Shown: positions 47,528 through 58,605, numbered from the stretch's first letter. The stretch: DNA of 64,000 nt from Aricia agestis (GCF_905147365.1 NC_056416.1:1880001-1944000); one strand, 5' to 3'. Program-made: numbers and translations. The notes: generated by a model not told the origin, from the letters alone.

Positions 47528-47686
47528 ACTCGAGTGCTGATGACTATCAATGAAGCGGTACAATCAATAAACCCCAGTGTCTCCGTTAAGATGGCAATCG
47601 GAATATATCTTTTCTCTAACGCACTTCTATCCTTGGGCACGGAGAGACACCTGAAGTTCTATGAAGCTACAATAAAGAATAGAGAG
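47528..47686 (+). CDS. ACOX3: Acyl-CoA oxidase 3-like, coding exon 3
   Basis: Codes for residues 98-150 after the acceptor TTTGTTACAG, ending GAG|GTAAGC in phase 0. The peptide contains MAIGIYLFSNALLSLGTERH, matching the helical segment of acyl-CoA oxidases where a short hydrophobic helix precedes the substrate-binding middle domain. It is 53 codons with no internal stop. The preceding intron (1236 bp) contains two hAT-type MITEs. Confidence 0.92.
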
Positions 47687-48327
47687 GTAAGCATGTTCCT
47701 TACTAATAATAGCATGTATATTTCTTTAAAAATGGTACACCCACACAGATTACTATATTAGTGTGCCCAATTGAGCCCTTATTCTATAAAGTATAAGCTA
47801 TTGTCAATACTCAATGATAGCATAAGGGCCCAGATCTTTATCTTGCTGCAATTCAGACTCTATGCTCTGTGAGTTATGATACAAATTCATGTGTATATAG
47901 TGTAACAGTCTAATTTGTGGTTCGAAATATTGATTATGTGGCCTTGGATGAACCTGTATAGCGTGCGGCATATCACATAACCACGACACTGTCAAAAGCG
48001 ATAAAAAAGATTACTCCATGATAGTTTAATGCTAAATGGTACCGTCAGAATGTCAAGGCAGATCCAGTGTGTCTTTTTTAACTTTATTGCGGAGGTATAA
48101 GGTCGATTACATGGATCAGTCCTGTACATACATTAATATTATCTGTCTGGTCCACTGCAATAAGGGGTCATCCAGATACAGCGCAAGGAGGGTGAGGGGG
48201 GTCATAATATGTGACTGTACAAGATTTTTAAGGATATCCTTAAGAACACGACAGGGGTAAAGTGTTAAAAAGTCTAAATGTTTGTGTCTCGTATAGGAAA
48301 AATTCGCAAGTTCATACTAATATAAAA

Positions 48328-48482
48328 TAAAGCTTAAGTGCGTCAGTCTGTCTCTTACCTCTTCATGTTCATCTCCATGTATAAATGGCTCGACCAATAA
48401 GTACGAAATTTGGTATGTAGATAGGCTAAAACTTTGAGTCTCGGGAAATAACGTTTGTCCTGAGAGAGTCGCGATGCGCATC
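48328..48482 (+). mobile_element. Dispersed lepidopteran repeat, 5' end
   Basis: Contains ATACTAATATAAAATAAAGC and CAGTCTGTCTCTTACCTCTTC, then ACGAAATTTGGTATGTAGATAG. This is the start of the TATACTAATATTATAA family, in intron 3. Confidence 0.55.
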
Positions 48483-49075
48483 GCGACACAAAGAAGACGA
48501 CCGGCCTATGCAAGCCCCCCATGTGGGGCCTCTGTTCGGCCTAGGGGGACAAGAAACCCCAACAGTGTGGGCCTGCTTTGAGTGAGCAGGCGAGCGCGGA
48601 CGGAAGACATGTAATAGGCCCTCGCGTGTCCGTCCTGCGCGGAAGTAGGAACACGGTCAGCTTTTAGTGGGTACAGCTGCGGCCACTGACCATCTCTTCG
48701 GCCGTAGCAAGTCCCACATACCCCGGTAGTCCTTCCCCAACGATAACGGGGATGCGTAATAGCATTTCCCGACCAAAAAAAAAGGACAGTTTTTATAAGT
48801 CCTTGTTGTTTGTTGGGTATTTTGTATTTAGTAAGTCCATGCAGATGTGTCCAAAGGATACATAAGCTTTGTCCACACTGTGCCTTATTCTGTTCATCAA
48901 GGGCATGCGTTATAGCGCAATCAACAGTGAACGTAAGGCATGTCCGAGACGCATGCCCTCCGACCGTATCCAAAACTTCAAAAATGACAATGTTGGCGTT
49001 TCGTTCGTTGACGCATTCAAGTTGAATGAAAGAAAATGACGAAAATTGAAGACGAAAGCGCATAATGTGGAAATA
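48483..49075 (-). repeat. Dispersed repeat, copy B, longer than copy A
   Basis: The 48850-49075 part is the reverse complement of 20955-21190. The remaining stretch (48483-48849) is GC-richer and open in the minus strand for 185 codons with the outer part, including ACGCATCCCCGTTATCG. No known protein motif was seen. It may be the 5' part of a retroelement of unidentified type. Confidence 0.5.
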
Positions 49076-50104
49076 GCTATATGTGTTTACTATATGTCAC
49101 GATTTACCACGAGGAAAATCCTACGTCTTACCTAGACGCAAAACAATAGGGATAGTCAGTTTACTTTTCCTGTTACAAACCTAGTTGGGTTATCCAGGCA
49201 CTGGGGTTGCATGCGTTGAGGAAAAAACAACTGTCATAGGTTTTCACAACATGCATCATACAAGCATCGGATTTTACCTGCTGAGGGTTACACATAATTA
49301 ACAACTGAGCCACAGAGGTCCCTCGTGCGCGTTTCAAACCAATGTCAAATTAAATACAAAATCTTTTTTTTCTTCCACTTAAGATTTTATATTCAAAATT
49401 TGAATAAACAATCCTTGTAATATTTACCCTATGCATTTATATAAAATGGATAGTTATTTTTTTGTTTACCAGCAACAGATTTAAATTAAAATATATATTT
49501 GATTTTAATAAAGAAAGAAAAAAAAATCATAATAATAAAAGATAATGTGATTAATGTTGAATTAATTTATGTTAATGTCTATAATTCTATACTCTATAAC
49601 ATGGAATCGAAAAATTCGTCAAAAAAATATATTGCCACTATAAGGGGCGTTTTATAAAACTGCAATACAAATTATTGTAAGTAGTTTTCATGGTATAGTG
49701 ACGAAGATGCGCAAAAATTATAGTTTATGATTAATTTTCTTCGTTAGTTTTTGTATCTTTGTAAACACTTGTTTACTTGTTCGCAAGTTCATCGTTATAA
49801 TTATCACTTACAGCTAAACTCAAGAACGTAAAATTATTTTAATAACGACAAATACACCTTGACGTAGAACAAGATTATGTCCCTAGTTAACAGAATATAC
49901 AGTCGTTCCTTTGCGGAAATCTGTAGCGTACAAATATTTATTTATACAGTTATAGAAAATATATTCCGCAAAAACACTTAAAGAAAGCACGCGTATAACT
50001 ATGTGTTGAGCCATTACCTATTTACAAATCATATAATGGTTTAAAATCCTAAACAAAAACAAACATACTAAATCTTATGTAGGCTACTGGCCACTTTATT
50101 TCTT

Positions 50105-50445
50105 TTTTTTTTTTAATGAAATAAGGGGGCAAACGAGCAAACGGGTCACCTGATGGAAAGCAACTTCCGTCGCCCATGGACACTCGCAGCATCAGAAGAG
50201 CTGCAAGTGCGTTGCCGGCCTTTTAAGAGGGAATAGGGTAATAGGGGAGGGTAGGGAAGGGAAGGGAATAGTTGAGGCTAGGGAAGGGAATAGGGTAGTG
50301 GTTAGGGAATTGGGCCTCCGGTAAACTCACTCACTCGGCGAAACACAGCGCAAGCGCTGTTTCACGTCGGTTTTCTGTGAGAACGTGGCATTTATCCGGT
50401 CGAGCCGGCCCATTCGTGCCGAAGCATGGCTCTCCCACGTATAAA
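50105..50445 (-). mobile_element. SINE-like element, full length
   Basis: From the T tract and AATGAAATAAGGGGGCAAACG to GCTCTCCCACGTAT, inside intron 3 of the acyl-CoA oxidase gene on the opposite strand. The GGGAAGGGAATAG tract contains an altered AGTTGAGGCTAGG unit. Confidence 0.8.
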
Positions 50446-50612
50446 TGTCTGTCGCTCCATGTACGAAATCTTCGAACCCTTATGGATGCTGCCGCCTCCT
50501 AGGACGCTGCCGCTCCTCTAGGTGATTGCCGGCCCAAGGCCATGGCCGTAATAACGGCCTGTTTATATAACCAGGCCTGTAACCAACTAACATATCACCA
50601 TCTCCTCCACAG

Positions 50613-50760
50613 ATCCTAGCGTCGTTCTCTCTGACGGAGGTGGCTCACGGGTCGGACGCGCGTCTGATGCGCACCACCGCCACGTACGACCCGGCGCGAA
50701 GAGAGTTCGTCATACATACACCAGACTTCGAGGCTGCCAAATGCTGGATTGGGAATCTAG
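50613..50760 (+). CDS. ACOX3: Acyl-CoA oxidase 3-like, coding exon 4
   Basis: Follows the acceptor TCCTCCACAG; 148 nt, ending phase 1 (CTAG|GTAACT). It encodes residues 151-199 plus one base. It carries FSLTEVAHGSDARLMRTTATYD and FVIHTPDFEAAKCWIGNLG. These are the most conserved family motifs: the LTE..HGS flavin/substrate loop and the TP.FEAAK.W.GN.G signature. This exon fixes the family as acyl-CoA oxidase, not acyl-CoA dehydrogenase. Base composition is markedly richer in G+C than the surrounding intron. Confidence 0.95.
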
Positions 50761-50986
50761 GTAACTACAAGTATCTAAACTCAGCTTATTATCTATCATC
50801 AGGGTTTTGACGGGAGATTATATTCTATTCAGCAGCGTTTTTGATTGGAAACGTCAAAATATTAACTATAATCAAAATAAAATGTCTCTGCAATAAATCC
50901 TGTCAAAAAATCTTACATACTTGACACTTGGCATACTGAGATAGTATATGCCATAAGCGCAACTTGCTCTAACCAACAACCATTTA

Positions 50987-52278
50987 CGAGGGCTGCTATT
51001 TATGTATCCGGAACTGGCCACTTACAAGAACAATATTTAAAAAGTAATTACAACATTTGAAAATAGAACTCTTTGGTTGAAGAATACATTTTGTTTCATG
51101 TGACTGTCAATTATTTTTCCATTGTGGCGTCATTTTGAAAATTGCGTGTCTTCATTTGCCATGGATTTAACGCGTGAACATTTTCGTGCAATGATTTACT
51201 ACGATTTTCGGCGTGGGCTAAATCAACAACAGTGCTTTATTCAACTCACCGCAACTTTTGGAGATGAAGCATCATCAAAAACCACTGTTTATCACTGGTA
51301 CAGTGAGTTTAATCGTGGGCGGTCTATGCTCACGGATGAAAATAAAGAAGGTCGCCCAAAAACAGCTGTTGTCCCACAAATTATAGATGCTGTGCGGGAA
51401 CTAATAATGCGTGATCGTCATGTTACATATCGCGAGATAGAGGCGTCCTTAGGCATAAGTATGACGAGCATACATAAGATATTACACGAACATTTGGCTG
51501 TAAAAAAAATATGTTCGCGTTGGATTCCGCACAACTTGACAATCGATCAAAAACGGGCTCGTGTCGATTGGTGCAAAAAAATCATAAAAAAATACAACCG
51601 TGGTACGTCAAAAGCCGTTTATAATATCTACACAGGTGATGAATCTTGGATCTATGCATATGACCCCGAAACTAAACAACAGTCAACGGTGTGGGTGTTC
51701 CAAGATGAGCCGAAACCAACAAAAGTTACTCGTGCAAAAAGTACTTTGAAGCAAATAGTCGCCTGTTTTTTTGGAACTAATGGACATGTGGCTACAGTGC
51801 CATTAGAGAATCGTAAAACGGTTAATTCTGAATGGTATACGACCATTTGTTTACCAGAAGTCTTTGAAGAAATAAGAAAGGACAACCGACAACGCAGAAT
51901 CATATTACATCACGACAATGCTAGCTGTCACACCTCAGCTGAAACAACTCAGTTTTTGGAGGGTCAAAAGATCGAATTGACTGGTCATCCGCCGTACAGC
52001 CCTGATTTGGAACCTAACGATTTCTTTTTATTTCCATACGCGAAGAACAAATTACGTGGTCAACGTTTTTCGAGCCGCGAAGAGGCTGTTGATGCGTTCA
52101 AAATGCACGTTTTGGAGATACCTCAATCAGAATGGAAAAAGTGCTATGAAAATTGGTTCCAGCGTATGCAAAAGTGTGTCGATCATCGCGGCGAATATTT
52201 TGAAAAGCAATAAAACCATATTAAATGATATATGTTTGTTTCTTTTTTTAATTCCGGATACATAAATAGCAGCCCTCG
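50987..52278 (+). mobile_element. Mariner transposon, intact-looking
   Basis: 1292 bp, flanked by TA on both sides (50985-50986 and 52279-52280). Terminal inverted repeats are perfect over 27 bp (outermost CGAGGGCTGCTATTTATGT). It contains one uninterrupted transposase frame on the plus strand. It lies in intron 4 of the acyl-CoA oxidase gene in the sense direction. Perfect ends and an intact frame imply recent insertion. Confidence 0.95.
51161..52213 (+). CDS. Mariner transposase (DD34D)
   Basis: A 350-residue Tc1/mariner-family cut-and-paste transposase, the usual length for the family. Read from ATG 51161 (MDLTREHFRAM); the frame is open upstream to a TTG at 51122, but that start is not expected in an animal. 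The N-terminal half has two helix-turn-helix regions that bind the inverted repeats (IYYDFRRGLNQQQC; VTYREIEASLGISMTSIHKIL). WVPHN-type linker: SRWIPHNLT. The catalytic core has the aspartates in TGDESW, HHDNAS and SPDLEPND; 34 residues separate the second and third, which is DD34D. No stop or frameshift is visible, so the protein may be functional. Confidence 0.95.
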   Translation: MDLTREHFRAMIYYDFRRGLNQQQCFIQLTATFGDEASSKTTVYHWYSEFNRGRSMLTDENKEGRPKTAVVPQIIDAVRELIMRDRHVTYREIEASLGISMTSIHKILHEHLAVKKICSRWIPHNLTIDQKRARVDWCKKIIKKYNRGTSKAVYNIYTGDESWIYAYDPETKQQSTVWVFQDEPKPTKVTRAKSTLKQIVACFFGTNGHVATVPLENRKTVNSEWYTTICLPEVFEEIRKDNRQRRIILHHDNASCHTSAETTQFLEGQKIELTGHPPYSPDLEPNDFFLFPYAKNKLRGQRFSSREEAVDAFKMHVLEIPQSEWKKCYENWFQRMQKCVDHRGEYFEKQ

Positions 52279-52280
52279 TA

Positions 52281-53434
52281 ATTCAATTGACTTCCATAAG
52301 ACATGGCTTAAGCCAAACTAGATGCATAATGTTATCGGTATATTAGGTACTATCAGAGAAGTTGATTTATAGGCGACTGGCGTATCAACGTAAATTGGTC
52401 GCGTTGTGTCAAACCCATCCGACAGATCCATAGAGTTAATATACCTAGCGGAATAGAGAAACAAAGGCCTGAGCAAGAGAGACGTCACTCTCAGTGACAC
52501 TGCGTGGTAAGAAGAGACGTGTGATACATGACAGCAGAACTCTTTTTTAAACGTCCAGTCGGCACTTATCGGCACGTTGTCAGTTTAATCTCATAAAAAG
52601 ATGCTTGTGTATGTGTATACGTACACCTATTTTTACACACAGACGTAAATCAATTTCGGTTTCGTTCGACAGCTCGGAGATTGTTGCTCTATTCCGCTAG
52701 GTAATAAGTTAATGGACAGATCACAGCCTGTCACAGCTATCATCGAATTGACATAATCCGACCAAACGTCGGAGGTCCGTCAACTGCCTATTAATCACTT
52801 TCTTCGATGGTACAAGAAATTGGTGCTACATTTCGGCCTCATTCCTCGCGATCCTAAATCGCACTAGTTTTTTGTGAGACCGTGTCGTCATAAATATTTG
52901 CTTACAACCTTGGCGGCTAGTATGACAGGTACAGAGACAATTATTATTAATTAATAACCGTAACCAGATAAGATAGTCTTCACTCAAACATGACTCATGT
53001 TTTGGTGATTATGTAGTAAAATATCTATAAAGATAATATAGCATCTAATCTTATGAATGACTAACGACGTTCCTAATATAAGGACAATATTTTGTTCCAA
53101 GAACATATAAACAGTAATAAGTATTAAGTACTAAAAAATAATACAGTGTGTGCATTTCTTTATTGTCGTTGTTGGAATCATTGAAATCGCCCTTTGATAG
53201 ATATGAGCTAAACAAACAGGTACATTTTTTACTGTTGTATAAGTACATGGTGGAATTTTTAATTAGAAAGAGGAGAGACTTAGATATTAACAACGCAAAT
53301 GCAAATTAAAACCGGTCAAAAAATTGTCAATACTAATTCGAGTCTCAAGATATTTTGACCTTTTAGATTTAGCTAATAAATTGCCTAGGCTCTAAAGTCT
53401 AAAGTTCTAAACCACCAGCCACGCTTCTTTAAAA
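52281..53434. other. Intron 4 sequence without recognised features
   Basis: No exon or repeat was recognised here. The minus-strand frames near 52318-52575 and 53051-53293 lack motifs. Confidence 0.4.
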
Positions 53435-53438
53435 ATAT

Positions 53439-53917
53439 TGTTACGGTAAACTTTATACGGACATGTGGTGCCATCTAGCGGCAAACCAGCGAAACTGATC
53501 AGGGGACACACTACACATAAATCCCCTACTCGAAACTAGATGGCGCCAGGTAGTACATGCTCGAGCCTCCTAGAAGGTTCCCACACTTGTTTACTTGTTT
53601 ACGTGAATCGGGAACTTTCTGGAATTCGTCTCGCCATATAAAAAGCCGCAGGTAGACGGCCCGGCGATTCAGTTCGGTTCGAGCGATCATCAAGGCGATT
53701 TCGGAGTAACAACAAGTGATCAATAGTGAGTGAACCAGTGAAACCTTCGACTTGGCTACGACCTAGGACAGTGATAGTGCTTAGTGATTGGACCTAGTGA
53801 TTAGTGTTTGGACTTAGTGCTAAGTGTTGTGGCTTAGTGTTCAGAGCAGTGTTAATAAAGTCTTCAAGAGAGTCACCAGGTCTTTCTCTCCAAATCCTCG
53901 AACCCTAGCACGTAACA
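53439..53917 (+). mobile_element. Solo LTR of a Ty3/gypsy-type retrotransposon
   Basis: Begins TGTTACGG and ends CGTAACA (TG..CA termini inside short inverted repeats). It is flanked by ATAT duplications (53435-53438 and 53918-53921). It contains a TATA box (CATATAAAAAGC near 53634), a CAGTTCGG initiator-like sequence about 30 bp downstream, a TTAGTG-rich repeat tract, and a polyadenylation signal AATAAAG (53853). No internal retroviral genes remain. It formed by recombination between two LTRs; assignment to gypsy is from the architecture and duplication length. Confidence 0.85.
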
Positions 53918-53921
53918 ATAT

Positions 53922-54620
53922 GTTCCATTATTTAATATAACTACCTAGAGTTATAAAAATCCATACTATAAATAGCCATTAAGCAGGTATATTTTGATCC
54001 TCAAAGCATTAAAATGTTAACTATTAGAACTACTGATTACTCAGTGGAAATATTACAATTATTTTGACTATTAGGTATAACTAAAATATATAACTGCTAA
54101 TTGTTACATAATTTATCTTTTACGTAAATAGCTCTATTTCTCACGGTGGGTTCTATAAATATTATCAATGAGTGGAAAACAACACAAAAACTATCGTGAT
54201 TAATAATTCTTAACAATCTAACATTAGAACAAGCAGAGCGATACATAAACGTTTTGATTAGGAATTTTAAAAAGTTTCGGAACGAGACGTCACCTTTATC
54301 AAATGTCACATTGCGTACACAACGCAACGTTAACGTATAGCACGCAATTACGTCACACTGCGCCCGTATTTTCATTGCGTACGCACATGACGACACATGC
54401 GTGCTGATGTCCACAAACATCAACAATAATATAACTGTAGAGTTCCATCACGTTCCATACGCGGTCGCAATTTTTTTTCATTAAGCTGTGACACAGGTTC
54501 TATAGTATAATATGATTAGGCGTTACTTTGAGTAAGCTTGAAGTAATAAATTTTTTTTTATCGTTGTAATCGAGTTTAAATTTTCATCGTTACGCACACT
54601 CATCCGTATTTTGCGTGCAG
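53922..54620. other. End of intron 4
   Basis: AT-rich, no recognised element. The pyrimidine-poor stretch before GTATTTTGCGTGCAG (the exon 5 acceptor) gives a weaker acceptor than most others in this gene. Confidence 0.4.
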
Positions 54621-54795
54621 GCCGCACGTGCACGCACACGCTGGTGTTTGCGCAACTCATCACGCCGGACGGGACACACCATGGGCTACACGGGTTCGTG
54701 GTGCCCATCCGTGACCCGGACACCCTGGAGACGTACCCTGGCCTCATCGTGGGTGACATGCCGGAGAAGATCGGCGTCAATGGAATTGATAACGG
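54621..54795 (+). CDS. ACOX3: Acyl-CoA oxidase 3-like, coding exon 5
   Basis: 175 nt from acceptor GCGTGCAG to donor GG|GTGAGT. The phase-1 start completes the Gly codon begun in exon 4, and the exon ends phase 2. It encodes THTLVFAQLITPDG, HGLHGFVVPIRDPDTLETYPGLIVGDM and KIGVNGIDNG, the middle-domain motifs typical of the ACOX3/pristanoyl group, where the VRDP..L..pPG sequence differs from other acyl-CoA enzymes. The shadow frames on the opposite strand (54523-54813) are discounted. Confidence 0.95.
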
Positions 54796-54984
54796 GTGAG
54801 TGGTCGTGGTCATAACTCAAAACAGTATGGGATCATGGGGTGTGGGTAGTTAACACATCATGATATTTTAATTTTTTTTATGAAATAAGGGGACAAACGA
54901 GCAAACGGGTCACTGATGGAAAGCAACTTCCGTCGCCCACGGACACTCGCAGCATCAGAAGAGCTGCAGGTGCGTCATCAAGTC

Positions 54985-55050
54985 GTCAAGTTTTTCAGGA
55001 AAAATCACTCGCGCTTCGCGCTCGTGATTTTTTAACCTGAAAAACTTGAC
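54985..55050. repeat. Hairpin at the SINE interruption
   Basis: GTCAAGTTTTTCAGG pairs with CCTGAAAAACTTGAC, and AAAAATCAC with GTGATTTTTT, around a CGCGCTTCGCGC loop. The hairpin sits at the left junction of the sequence that interrupts the SINE. Confidence 0.75.
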
Positions 55051-55079
55051 TCCTTCATTTGTTTGCAACGAACCTATCG

Positions 55080-55867
55080 GGAAATACCCGATAATTTTGA
55101 AGCTCTTGTGGTATTATAAGTGAAAATTCCCCGGAAAGTTTACATTTCTAAGGAATATTTCCTGAAAACTTCCTGAAAATTTCCAAATTTGGAAGTTTTG
55201 AAAACTGTCATTTATCTTATAAAGACAGTTGTGACGTTTGTTTTTAAATGCAAATAACACTAAAATTAGATACTTTTTATAGTTTTGATTAAATTGAACA
55301 TACATATATGTGATATGAAAGCAGATTTGTCTACTTTATTATTCAGTCGCATGATTTAGATCTTTTTTATTATAAATATTTATCTAAGATAACATTATTT
55401 TCAAACATATATTGCTCAGGATTGACTTTGCTTTACGCTTTTCGATTTTTTTATATTAAGTATATTTTTTTAATATTAAGTATATTTTGAAACATATAAA
55501 ATTGTATTTTTTTAAAAAAACTAGAATAGTTTCTTAATAGTAATACAGAAAATAACATTTTTTGAAGTATAAGTGTCTTTATTAAGGCTCGAATTAACGG
55601 CTAAACTTCTTTCTAAAGTCAATCAGCTGATTTGATCTTACTCATACTTATATAAAAAAAAATTACGTATTGAATTGAGTACCTCATCTGTTTTCGTCGG
55701 TATAAATTACTATTTTATAGAAGAAAAACCATTTTTAAAAAAATCGCAAATGTTCCTTAAAGTTTCCAAAATTTCGGAAAGTTTTGGAAGTTTTCACGGA
55801 AATTTTCCGGTAAACTTCCTGACACTTTCCAAAGTTTCGGAAACTTTCCGAAATTTTCAACACTAGT
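55080..55867. repeat. Inverted AAGTTT/TTTCC-rich sequence
   Basis: TTCCCCGGAAAGTTTACATT and TTCCTGAAAACTTCCTGAAA words near 55125-55200 are mirrored near 55755-55860 by GGAAGTTTTCACGG, TTCCGGTAAACTTCCTG and GGAAACTTTCCGAAA. This suggests decayed, perhaps 80-100-bp, inverted termini of an element filling this gap. The AT-rich centre has no gene. Confidence 0.45.
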
Positions 55868-56565
55868 AGGAATGGAAAGGGAAGGGAAGGGAATAGGGGA
55901 GGGTAGGGAAGGGAATAGGGTAGGGGATTGGGCATCCGGTAAACTCACTCACTCGGCGAAACACAGCGCAAGCGCTGTTTCACGCCGGTTTTCTGTGAGA
56001 ACGTGGTATTTCTCCGGTCGATCCGGCCCATTCGTGCCGAAGCATGGCTCTCCCACGTAATTTTTTCTGATATAATGATTAATGACTATGCCTCGTGGCT
56101 TGGAGTGTCGAGGCCGGTCGAGCAGCCCGTAATATGTTATAACCTAGCGCTACATTTATCTTTCAGTTGTAGGCGAAGTACGAATATAATAGAAATGCGT
56201 TCTTGTTCGAGCGAGTGTGGCTGTCTTTTTGACAGAACTTATCGGTCGCATCCAAAAGATTTAACGATTACTTGAGACTAATTTAATGAAGATTTTGTCA
56301 GAAACTATAAAATGTTTGTCAAACCCTTCAGACTTCAGTCAATTGAAGAAAAAAATTCATTAAATCGGTCGATCGATCGGTCGGAGTGCGATCATTATTT
56401 ACCTGAAAGAGCTAGTCTTCGGCTGCAGTTCCTTAGCACTTAAGACGTGCTTTAGCACTATAATAACGTTTTAGCTAGTTTCTGGTATTAGATCCCGTAG
56501 AAAAATATTTCTATCAATCCTATCCTGATTCTTCAAACATTGTACATTATGTACCTTATAATTAA

Positions 56566-57198
56566 CTAGCTGTTGCCCGCGACTTCGTCCGCGTGGACTT
56601 CAGTTTATAGCGCGCGATGTCAACAAAATTGGTGTCAAAAGCTTTTATAAAAAAACCTGGTACCACTTAAATCAAAACACTTAAAACAGCTCTGCAGTGT
56701 GCAGCACATAACTTATTTCATTTTTTAAATTACTTACTTAAACTTTATTCATGCCAATATTTAGCCCCACAATTACACAACTTTACCCATAAACTATATT
56801 TTATCATTGATAGGTTTAAGGTAACGTCACTGCATAGATCAAGTACTAAGTGAGTTATTTAATAACGTAAAATAGAAATAACAATAGAAAAAATCGAAAA
56901 CCTAACGGAACGAACTCTTATAGAAAGACGTTTGAGTAAGCGTCAGCGCGATGTAGTTATGTAGCTATTATGAATTTTTGGAAATAACTTAATTTGAACA
57001 AATTTACGCATTTTCACCCCCTTACAACCCTTTTTTAAAAGTAGCACCCCCTTAAAAGTAGCCTATGTCCTTTCTCAGGCTTTAGACTATCTGTGTACAA
57101 AATTTCATCACAATCGGTTCGGTAGTTTTGGCGTGAAAGCGAGACAGACAGACAAACAGACAGAGATACTTTCGCATTTATAATATTATAGTATAGAT
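56566..57198 (-). mobile_element. Dispersed lepidopteran element, full length
   Basis: Reads from AACTAGCTGTTGCCCGCGAC and TTCGTCCGCGTGGACTTC (the 3' end of the family) to CTTTCGCATTTATAATATTA and TAGTATAGAT (its 5' end). The centre has ATCACAATCGGTTCGGTAGTT and GACAGACAGACAAACAGACAG. It lacks the tandem units of the copy at 43027. It is in intron 5. Confidence 0.75.
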
Positions 57199-57589
57199 AA
57201 CAATTGTTTTTGTTTATTAATTCAAAATACTATGTAATATGGAAATTAGCCTTTAACAAACAAAGTAGAAAAAATAACGTCAATAAGAAATACATTTACA
57301 TACTACACAATAAGTTAATTATTGTACAATGTATGTCTGTCACTTTTTTCTTGTGGAATATGTAACGCAACACGTCATTTCTTATCGCGGTATAATAGGT
57401 AACTGATAGCTTATCGATAATGCAAATACTCCAAATATGACTTAACATGGCTGACAATACCTGTTCTTTAGATCGCTTTATTAAACGACTTTCAAAAAAG
57501 AGGTTGAAATTATAAATAAAATGCTAGTAACATCATTTTAATTTGTCCATAAGGCCATATCAGCAGAGATAATATTTTCCTAATATAAG

Positions 57590-57720
57590 TTATTTTAATA
57601 TAATAAATGCGAAAGTGTGTCTGCTTGTCTGTTACCTCGTCATGTCTAAACCGCTGAACCGATTTTGCTGAAATTTGGTATGGAGATACTTTCAGTCCTG
57701 ACTCCAGCCCCTCTAGCATA
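57590..57720 (+). mobile_element. Dispersed lepidopteran repeat, 5' fragment
   Basis: Begins AATATAATAAATGCGAAAGTG, followed by GTCTGCTTGTCTGTTACC, CGCTGAACCGATTTTGCTGA and AATTTGGTATGGAGATAC. A truncated start of the family in intron 5. Confidence 0.6.
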
Positions 57721-57956
57721 CGCCAACGAGAAAATGTTGTCTACACGTATTCTCGATGTTTGATGACTTTTCTCTTCATATCTATTGATTCTAACATGAC
57801 ATACATTTTTCTCGTGTAGATCTGTCGTCAAAATCTAGCGACATAATGTCACACGAGAGTGAGATATCTCGAGATTTTCTCGTTTGCGCATCTTAGGCCG
57901 GCTGGGTAAGGATATTTACTCTCGGAAAATTTATGGTTCTCGCGAGATAAACGTAT

Positions 57957-58292
57957 ACGTGGGAGAGCCATGCTTATACGTGGGAGAGCCATGCTTCGGC
58001 TCGAATGGGCCGGCTCGACCGGAGAAATATCATGCTCTCACAGAAAACCGGCATGGAACAGCGCTTGCGCTGTGTTTCGCCGAGTGAGTGAGTTTACCGG
58101 AGGCCCAATCCCCTACCCTATTTCCTTCCCTACCCTCCCCTATTCCCTTCCCTTCCCTCCCCTATCACCCTATTCCCTCTTAAAAGGTCGGCAACGCACT
58201 TGCAGCTCTTCTGATGCTGTGAGTGTCCATGGGCGACGGGAGTTGCCCGTCCCGTGACCCGTTTGCTCGTTTGCCCCCTTATTTCATAAAAA
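57957..58292 (+). mobile_element. SINE-like element, full length, with duplicated start
   Basis: The first 16 bases ACGTGGGAGAGCCATG occur twice in tandem (57957 and 57977 region) before the normal 5' part. It then continues to AAAAGGTCGGCAACGCA and GTTTGCCCCCTTATTTCATAAAAAAA. It is in the sense direction relative to the host gene. Confidence 0.8.
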
Positions 58293-58331
58293 AAAAACGT
58301 ATTTTGGCGCAACAGAGTTGAGTCATCTAGT

Positions 58332-58605
58332 TACCCAATTTCACTAAACGGTTGCTTCTGGAAATGTGAAAAAATTGACGGGAGTAGGAAATATGCTGAA
58401 TTTAAAAGGAAAACTATCACGGCGAAGAAGACTTCATAAGTTATTGAGTAATAGTAGGTAATAGTCGATCAAGTAAAAAAAAAAATTATTCGGCGAAGTA
58501 TAAAGGAACTTTTCGTTCAAAATCCTATCAAAGTAACTGAGATGATGTTGTTAGTAGTGTAATACGGAACCCTATATTGCGCGTGGCCCGACACGCACTT
58601 GGCCG
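58332..58605. repeat. Dispersed repeat, partner of 9990-10530
   Basis: AAACGGTTGCTTCTGGAAATG through GTATAAAGGAACTTTTCGTTC matches 10285-10475 at high identity. It ends in ACGGAACCCTA..CACGCACTTGGCCGGTTTT. Confidence 0.6.

Larger units (their letters stand above)
54876..56060 (-). mobile_element. SINE-like element split by about 0.9 kb of foreign sequence
   Basis: The 3' part of the SINE (54876-54975, to GAGCTGCAGGTGCG) and its 5' part (55868-56060, from GGAATGGAAAGGGAAGGG) are separated by 54976-55867. About 40 bp of the SINE middle (the GCCGGCCTTTTAAGAGGG segment) is absent, so the intervening sequence replaced it or was accompanied by a deletion. The intervening sequence begins with a strong hairpin and ends with repeated GGAAACTTTCCGAAA / GGAAGTTT motifs. 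Confidence 0.7.

Noticed and set aside
48506..49063. 185-codon minus-strand frame as a gene
   Set aside because: Half of it is a dispersed repeat also present at 20955-21190; no domain, no splice support.
51122..51160. Upstream extension of the mariner transposase to a TTG
   Set aside because: TTG starts are not expected in an animal gene, and the ATG at 51161 gives the usual family length.
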